DNA of 8,497 nt from assembly GCA_002308875.1 (NCBI GenBank), contig DBWK01000019.1:1-8497 (forward strand). The letters run 5' to 3'. Shown here one piece after another: positions 4,371 to 8,497 of this stretch (position 1 is its first letter; each line of letters opens with the position of its first letter). The translations under genes and the position numbers were made by a program. Source of the stretch: Treponema sp. UBA1240 (GTDB taxonomy: Bacteria > Spirochaetota > Spirochaetia > Treponematales > Treponemataceae). The notes beneath the pieces were generated by a model. That model was not told the origin of the DNA and did no database searches. It was given only the letters and a program-made list of their open reading frames with translations.

Positions 4371-6533
4371 TTAAATTTCAAACTGATCAACCTGCATTCC
4401 CATCTTGCTGATAGAGTCTTCCATCAATTTGGAAATTGTCGAAAGAGAATTACCGACTGCATTAATCTTGGAGGCACTCGCGCTCATCTCGCTCATACCC
4501 TGTTTCATACTTGCCGTTTCATTCTGCAGGCGGCCGATTTCATCCATAATTACACGGCTGTCCTGCGACATTTCTTTTGAAGCGTTCTGAACTTCCTGAG
4601 AACTCTCATTCATTCCGTGAAGAGATTCTGTAATCTGAACGGAGTCTGCCTGCTGGACCGTCATAGCTTCTTTTATCTGGCGGACAAGAGTATCGGTTTC
4701 ATGAATTTCGTTGGCAAGATTCGCATAGCTGTTAACACCACGCTGAGTTGTATCAACAACTGTACTGATTGTATTCTGGATTCGCTTTAACTGTTCACCA
4801 ATTGTTTTTGACTGTGTACTTGAAGTTTCTGAAAGCTTACGGATTTCATCTGCAACAACAGCAAAGCCCTTTCCGGCTTCACCTGCATGAGCCGCTTCAA
4901 TAGCTGCGTTCATAGCAAGAAGGTTAGTCTGAGATGCAATTGAAGCAATTACCGAGTTTGCCTCGCTCAACAACTTGGACTGATTTTCAATTTCTCCGAT
5001 TTTTTCCTTAAGCTCGCTCTGGGTCTGAACTCCACTTTCGGCATCAGTTTCAAGTTTTCTAAAAGAAGCAACCATTCTGTCGGTTGATTGATTAACCTCA
5101 ATGATTTTCCCGATCATCTGCTCAACAATGCCGGAAGCTCCCTGAATAGCCTGTGACTGTATCATAACAAGTTCTTCGAGAGACCTGATTCTTGTAAGAA
5201 TCTTATTAATGCTTTCTGTAGTCTGAGAAACACTTTCGGTTTGAGAGCCCAGGTTATTGTTCATTGTATTGATATTTGCGTTGATTTGTGTAATTGCAGC
5301 CATAGCCTCGTTTGTAGAATTGTTGAGGGTGTCGCCTGCTTCGGAAAGAGAGAGCTTTGTCTGCTTCATGCTTCCAATAATTTCCTGAAGTTTTTCCGAA
5401 AACACATTGAAGCTTTCTGCAACATCACCAATTTCATTTTTTGATTTGATGCTGATTCTTTTTGTAAGGTCTGCTCTTCCTTCTGCAATTTGATTTGCAT
5501 TTTCACTGATATTGTCCTGAATTATTCTGAGCGGACGAATAACTTTCTGAGTAACAAGAGCAGTTCCAAGCGCAATTATAACTCCAAGAATCATACAAAT
5601 AATAATTGTTGTGTTGAGAGTCTGATAGAAAGCGGCAAAAACTGTTTCTTTTGGACAGAAAGCTACAATCTGATAGCCGGTCTTAGGATTTGTGATTTTT
5701 TCTACAAAATATGTGTGGTAGTTTCCGTCAGACACAGTGATTATTCCATCTTTTTTTGATGCACCAAGAAACTTCTCCAAATCCGGAATATTGATTTCTG
5801 CAACATTCTGAAAATTGCATTTTCTGATACCTGTATCAGCGAGAACAGTTCCATCCTCCTGAATCATCATAAAGAAAGAACCTTCTCCAAGATTCATTGC
5901 TTCAAGAATTGTATTAAGGGTTTCAAGAGATACTTCTATAGAAGAGTTACCGATAAAGTCTCCTGATTTGTCGTAAACACTTTTAGTGATTCCAACAACA
6001 GTTGCACCTACGGTTGAGGCAAAGGCATCCGTAATCATTACCTTGCCATTTCCTTTGGTAGCAGTTTCATACCAGCCGCGCTTACGGGGATCGTAACCGC
6101 CGTTCATGGAGCTGTCAAAGTTTGTAGCGTAGCCGCCCCATTTTGTTCCGATATAGATTTCAGCAATATCACTATCATTGCCTGCAAAGCTTTTACAAAC
6201 CTTTCTGATTGCTTCTTCTGTAGGACTCTTTTTATATTCAAGAATCTGAATCGGACCTGTTTCATTTACAAACGAATGAATTGTTTCATCTGCATTTTTA
6301 ACTTCATCTGTCTCAGAAAAAACATTCAACTCAACTTCCTTTGCACTAAAAAACATGGAAATTGAATATGAAAACTCCGAAAGAGCTGTTTCTGCACTGT
6401 CATAAAAGTTAGCAAGGCTGTTTTTATAAAAGAAAAAACCTGTTGTCACAGAAGAAATTGCTACCATAACAAGAATTATTACAGCAACACCAAATGAAAA
6501 TTTTGTTGAAAGTGATAATCGCTTCTTATTCAT
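4371..6533 (-). CDS. Methyl-accepting chemotaxis protein with periplasmic dCache-type sensor
   Basis: The protein is a transmembrane chemoreceptor that passes ligand signals through CheW/CheA to the flagellar motor. The 720-residue form starts at the ATG complementary to 6531-6533, chosen because GAGGG stands five bases upstream; a start 19 codons further out lacks such a site. Order: TM1 (about 12-36), sensor (about 40-300), TM2 (about 308-328), HAMP (about 328-382, with the R-P-L entry and D-L-T-x-R-I middle), then the coiled-coil signalling domain (about 390-700) with tip QTNLLAMNAAIEAAHAGE (535-552) and G-F-A-V-V-A-D-E-I-R. The sensor has the dCache signature D-P-R-K-R-G-W-Y (148-155). 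The acidic residue near 200 is Glu where amino-acid-binding dCache domains have Asp, so ligand class is open. No NWETF-like C-terminal tether is present. It is a single-gene unit, convergent with the flavodoxin gene and divergent from the phosphatase gene. Confidence 0.93.
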   Translation of the reverse strand: MNKKRLSLSTKFSFGVAVIILVMVAISSVTTGFFFYKNSLANFYDSAETALSEFSYSISMFFSAKEVELNVFSETDEVKNADETIHSFVNETGPIQILEYKKSPTEEAIRKVCKSFAGNDSDIAEIYIGTKWGGYATNFDSSMNGGYDPRKRGWYETATKGNGKVMITDAFASTVGATVVGITKSVYDKSGDFIGNSSIEVSLETLNTILEAMNLGEGSFFMMIQEDGTVLADTGIRKCNFQNVAEINIPDLEKFLGASKKDGIITVSDGNYHTYFVEKITNPKTGYQIVAFCPKETVFAAFYQTLNTTIIICMILGVIIALGTALVTQKVIRPLRIIQDNISENANQIAEGRADLTKRISIKSKNEIGDVAESFNVFSEKLQEIIGSMKQTKLSLSEAGDTLNNSTNEAMAAITQINANINTMNNNLGSQTESVSQTTESINKILTRIRSLEELVMIQSQAIQGASGIVEQMIGKIIEVNQSTDRMVASFRKLETDAESGVQTQSELKEKIGEIENQSKLLSEANSVIASIASQTNLLAMNAAIEAAHAGEAGKGFAVVADEIRKLSETSSTQSKTIGEQLKRIQNTISTVVDTTQRGVNSYANLANEIHETDTLVRQIKEAMTVQQADSVQITESLHGMNESSQEVQNASKEMSQDSRVIMDEIGRLQNETASMKQGMSEMSASASKINAVGNSLSTISKLMEDSISKMGMQVDQFEI

Positions 6534-6538
6534 TTTAA

Positions 6539-6543
6539 CCCTC
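6539..6543 (-). promoter_or_regulatory. Shine-Dalgarno sequence fixing the chemoreceptor start
   Basis: Read on the - strand, GAGGG is followed by TTAAA and then ATG (6533). This decides the start at 6533 over the longer open frame beginning at 6590, whose first 19 residues also do not fit the usual short, basic, charged N-terminus before TM1. Confidence 0.75.
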
Positions 6544-6588
6544 TTATCTTTCAAAGAAAATAATGAATCACAATAGCCAGCATATAGC

Positions 6589-6594
6589 ATTATA
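6589..6594 (-). promoter_or_regulatory. Candidate -10 element for the chemoreceptor gene
   Basis: TATAAT occurs on the - strand, about 56 bases before the chosen start codon. No good -35 lies 16-18 bp upstream (TTCCAA is the best seen), and no clear sigma-28 (TAAA-N15-GCCGATAA-like) promoter was found. It is a candidate only. It would also exclude the upstream alternative start at 6590, which would overlap it. Confidence 0.35.
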
Positions 6595-6641
6595 AATTAA
6601 AAGCTGAAATTTTGGAACAGAATTAACAAAAAATATTTCTC

Positions 6642-6662
6642 TAAAAAAAAACATTTTTTTTA
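6642..6662. repeat. Perfect 9-bp A/T inverted repeat in the divergent intergenic region
   Basis: TAAAAAAAA (6642-6650) and TTTTTTTTA (6654-6662) are perfect reverse complements around ACA. The tracts lie just upstream of the phosphatase -10 element, where A/T tracts can act as an UP-like element or bend DNA. There is no GC stem, so it is unlikely to be a terminator. Confidence 0.45.
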
Positions 6663-6675
6663 AAGTGAATAAATA

Positions 6676-6684
6676 TGATATAAT
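6676..6684 (+). promoter_or_regulatory. Candidate extended -10 promoter of the phosphatase gene
   Basis: TGATATAAT is a perfect extended -10 (TG-n-TATAAT, hexamer at 6679-6684). The -35 position holds only a T tract. The start point would be near 6691, only about 13 nt before the ATG and directly before GAGGAG (6693-6698), giving a very short leader. Confidence 0.5.
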
Positions 6685-6703
6685 ATCTCTTTGAGGAGCC
6701 TTT

Positions 6704-7471
6704 ATGAAAATTGAAGATATCACCAAAATTGCACAGGATGCCGGTAAAATAATGATGGATGCGGAACGGCCCCGAATAATGGAAAAATCCGGACATGCAA
6801 ATTTCTGTACCGAAACAGATGAAAAGATTCAGGCTTTTCTTATCGACCGGTTGTCAGCATTGGTGCCGGAAGCCTCTTTTCTCGGTGAAGAGGACGGACA
6901 GGATGTGTTTACATCCAAGATGAGCAGGGGATATTGTTTTGTCATTGATCCGATAGACGGAACATCCAATTTTATTTACGCTTACCGCCCGTCGGTTGTA
7001 TCCATAGCGCTTTTGCAGGACGGAAAGCCATATATGGCAGTCATATACAATCCTTATGATAAAATGATGTTCTCGGCGATTGCCGGACAAGGCGCTTATA
7101 TGAACGGCGAAAAAATAATGTCTGCCGATACCCCGCTGTCCCATTCTCTTGCGATATTCGGAACTGCTCCTTATTACACGGATTTACAGGAAAAAACATT
7201 TGAAATTGCCAAAAATCTTTTGCCGTTGTGTGTAGACTTGCGGCGTTCTGGAACTTCGGCGTGGGATATGTGCTGTGTTGCTTTGGGACGCGCCAACCTG
7301 TATTTTGAGATGAAAATCCAGTTGTGGGATTATGCCGCTGCGGCTCTAATCGCAAAAGAAGCGGGCTGTACTGTAACGGATATCGACGGCAATCCGCTTT
7401 CATATAAAGGTGCAACTTCGGTCATGTGCCGTGCAAGAGGTGTCACACAAATTCCAGCGTGCTTCAGATAA
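6704..7471 (+). CDS. Inositol monophosphatase family phosphatase
   Basis: This family comprises Mg(II)-dependent, lithium-sensitive phosphatases acting on inositol phosphates, 3'-phosphoadenosine compounds or fructose-1,6-bisphosphate. The 255-residue protein has all core metal motifs: G-E-E-D (61-64, E62), D-P-I-D-G-T-S-N-F (82-90, D82 and D85) and L-W-D-Y-A-A (207-212, D209). It also has the R-x-S-G-T-S-A-W-D segment (181-188) that corresponds to the family's G-S-A-A-x-D region. The usual G after W-D-x-A-A is A213, a mild departure. Length is normal. The start is supported by GAGGAG (6693-6698). The substrate cannot be set from sequence; SuhB-like, CysQ-like and inositol-phosphatase roles remain possible. 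No clear terminator follows, but the next gene has its own promoter, and they read as separate units. Confidence 0.9.
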   Translation: MKIEDITKIAQDAGKIMMDAERPRIMEKSGHANFCTETDEKIQAFLIDRLSALVPEASFLGEEDGQDVFTSKMSRGYCFVIDPIDGTSNFIYAYRPSVVSIALLQDGKPYMAVIYNPYDKMMFSAIAGQGAYMNGEKIMSADTPLSHSLAIFGTAPYYTDLQEKTFEIAKNLLPLCVDLRRSGTSAWDMCCVALGRANLYFEMKIQLWDYAAAALIAKEAGCTVTDIDGNPLSYKGATSVMCRARGVTQIPACFR

Positions 7472-7507
7472 AAACCGGTAAAATATTCCAAATAACAAAT
7501 AAGAAAT

Positions 7508-7536
7508 TTGATGTTTCCGTAAAAACCATGTATCAT
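7508..7536 (+). promoter_or_regulatory. Sigma-70-type promoter of the GPH transporter gene
   Basis: TTGATG (7508-7513, 4 of 6) and TATCAT (7531-7536, 5 of 6) are separated by 17 bp. The start point would be near 7543, leaving about 19 nt to the ATG with GGAGG (7551-7555) between. No GTTAGT palindrome and no obvious sugar-repressor operator lies here. Confidence 0.6.
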
Positions 7537-7561
7537 GAAAGTATTGTTGTGGAGGTATAGC

Positions 7562-8497
7562 ATGTCAGAAAAAGGCAGCACAATCAGCGTAAAGCACGTT
7601 GACGTTGAGGAAACGGGTATCAAAAAAAAGAACTTGTGGTTCTATCCGTTGGGAACAGTGGGTAGAGATATGATTTACAACATGTTCACAAGTTTTATCT
7701 ATCTCTATGTTCTTTACACCAAAGAACTTACGGCAGCCCAGGTAGTAGCAATCACTATGATTATGGTTGCAGCCCGTGTTTTTGACGCATTCAACGACCC
7801 GATTATGGGCAACATCATAGAACGCACCCGGACAAAATGGGGCAAGTTCAAGCCGTGGTTGATTGCGGGCAGCCTGTCCACGTCTGTTGTGGTTTTTCTC
7901 GCTTTCAATACCAATCTGACCGGTTGGGCTTTTGTTACTTTCTTCGGCATAATCTACTTTATGTACAGCATCACATATACGATGAATGATATCTCCTACT
8001 GGGGCATGATTCCCGCTATATCGAGAACCAGCAACTCCAGAAACCAGTTCACAGCACGCACCACCTTATTTGCGGGTATAGGCGGTACAATTGCGGGGCT
8101 GATGATTCCTATGTTCACTGCCGGCAAACTTCAACTTGGCGGTAACGCCTCCACAGCTTATGGTATAATCGCCCTTATCTTTGCAATACTTTCACCTCTC
8201 TTCGCTACGTTCACAGTTCTGGGAGTAAGAGAAAACCGTGACGACATGGAAAAGCCCGCCGACAAAGTATCGTTCAAACTGATTCTGGACACTATTTTTG
8301 GTAATGATCAGCTGCGTTGGATGGCGTTGATTTATCTGATTCATCAGATTGGCAACAATCTTGTTATCGGCGGTATCGGGGCTAACTACGTATACTTCCG
8401 CTACGGTTACGAAGGCGGACTTTATTCACTGTTTACCACTATCGGTATGGCTGCCACAGCCTTCCTGATGATATTCTATCCGGCTGTTTCGAGAAAA
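7562..8497 (+). CDS. GPH family (MelB-like) sugar:cation symporter, N-terminal part
   Basis: The frame is open from this ATG to the window end (312 codons, no stop), so the gene is cut by the window edge; family members are usually about 450-500 residues. It is an inner-membrane symporter of the glycoside-pentoside-hexuronide:cation family (MFS type). Family marks: G-x-x-G-R-D-M (31-37) at the first helix, F-D-A-F-N-D-P-I-M-G (74-83) with D75 and D79 at the cation-site positions known in MelB (D55, D59), and T-K-W-G-K-F-K-P-W (91-99) in the loop after helix 2. M-N-D-I-S-Y-W (141-147) has D143 and W147 aligning with MelB D124 and W128. Several further hydrophobic helices follow. The start is fixed by GGAGG at 7551-7555. 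A 25-residue charged N-terminal extension precedes helix 1. Substrate (a glycoside, pentoside or hexuronide) cannot be assigned. Confidence 0.88.
   Translation, partial: MSEKGSTISVKHVDVEETGIKKKNLWFYPLGTVGRDMIYNMFTSFIYLYVLYTKELTAAQVVAITMIMVAARVFDAFNDPIMGNIIERTRTKWGKFKPWLIAGSLSTSVVVFLAFNTNLTGWAFVTFFGIIYFMYSITYTMNDISYWGMIPAISRTSNSRNQFTARTTLFAGIGGTIAGLMIPMFTAGKLQLGGNASTAYGIIALIFAILSPLFATFTVLGVRENRDDMEKPADKVSFKLILDTIFGNDQLRWMALIYLIHQIGNNLVIGGIGANYVYFRYGYEGGLYSLFTTIGMAATAFLMIFYPAVSRK

Noticed and set aside
6534..6590. Longer start for the chemoreceptor (19 extra residues)
   Set aside because: GAGGG at 6539-6543 points to the start at 6533, and a TATAAT on the same strand (6589-6594) would overlap the longer start.
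7041..7415. - strand open frame inside the phosphatase gene
   Set aside because: Antisense to the metal-binding core of the phosphatase; no motif.
7491..7510. CAAAT-N5-ATTTG dyad after the phosphatase gene as a terminator
   Set aside because: Only a 5-bp AT-rich stem without a T tract; it also overlaps the -35 of the transporter promoter.
7714..7950. - strand open frame of 78 codons near the window end
   Set aside because: It lies antisense to the uninterrupted GPH transporter frame, which has clear family motifs. It is a shadow of that truncated gene.

Overview
The window looks like the chromosome of an anaerobic host- or rumen-associated bacterium, most likely a treponeme-like spirochaete. 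This is an inference from protein style: the chemoreceptor tip and adaptation region resemble spirochaete receptors, and the iron genes and flavodoxin resemble those of gut anaerobes, especially Clostridia. No rRNA or other marker gene is present to prove it. I found no tRNA, CRISPR array, insertion sequence or phage gene.

Region 1 (about 1-4305) is an iron-acquisition and redox island on the + strand. The first transcription unit has feoA (130-357) and feoB (354-2402, overlapping by ATGA). These are followed by a small winged-helix, cysteine-cluster FeoC-like protein (2417-2755) and a membrane-anchored protein that fuses a FeoB-associated-type N-terminus to a heavy-metal-associated (HMA) domain (2772-3149). 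A second unit encodes a DUF3793 protein with an unusual run of eight cysteines (3237-3812) and a short-chain flavodoxin (3827-4246), and ends at a strong intrinsic terminator (4271-4302). Both units are preceded by copies of one palindrome, GTTAGT-N4-ACTAAC: three graded copies before feoA and two before the DUF3793 gene. The copies lie on or beside the predicted promoters, as repressor operators would. The simplest reading is one metal-responsive regulon for Fe(II) import (FeoA/B), its sensing or maturation partners (FeoC-like and HMA proteins) and the flavodoxin that replaces ferredoxin when iron is short. The regulator is not encoded here.

Region 2 (4371-6533, - strand) is one complete methyl-accepting chemotaxis receptor with a periplasmic dCache-type sensor, HAMP domain and canonical signalling tip. 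Region 3 (6704-7471, + strand) is an inositol-monophosphatase-family phosphatase transcribed divergently from the receptor. Region 4 (7562 to the window end, + strand) is the N-terminal 312 residues of a GPH-family (MelB-like) sugar:cation symporter with its own good promoter; it continues past the window. Regions 2-4 show no operator copies and no evident functional tie to the iron island.

The most notable features are the shared palindrome, the three cysteine-rich accessory proteins around a divergent FeoB, and the cysteine cluster in the DUF3793 protein.
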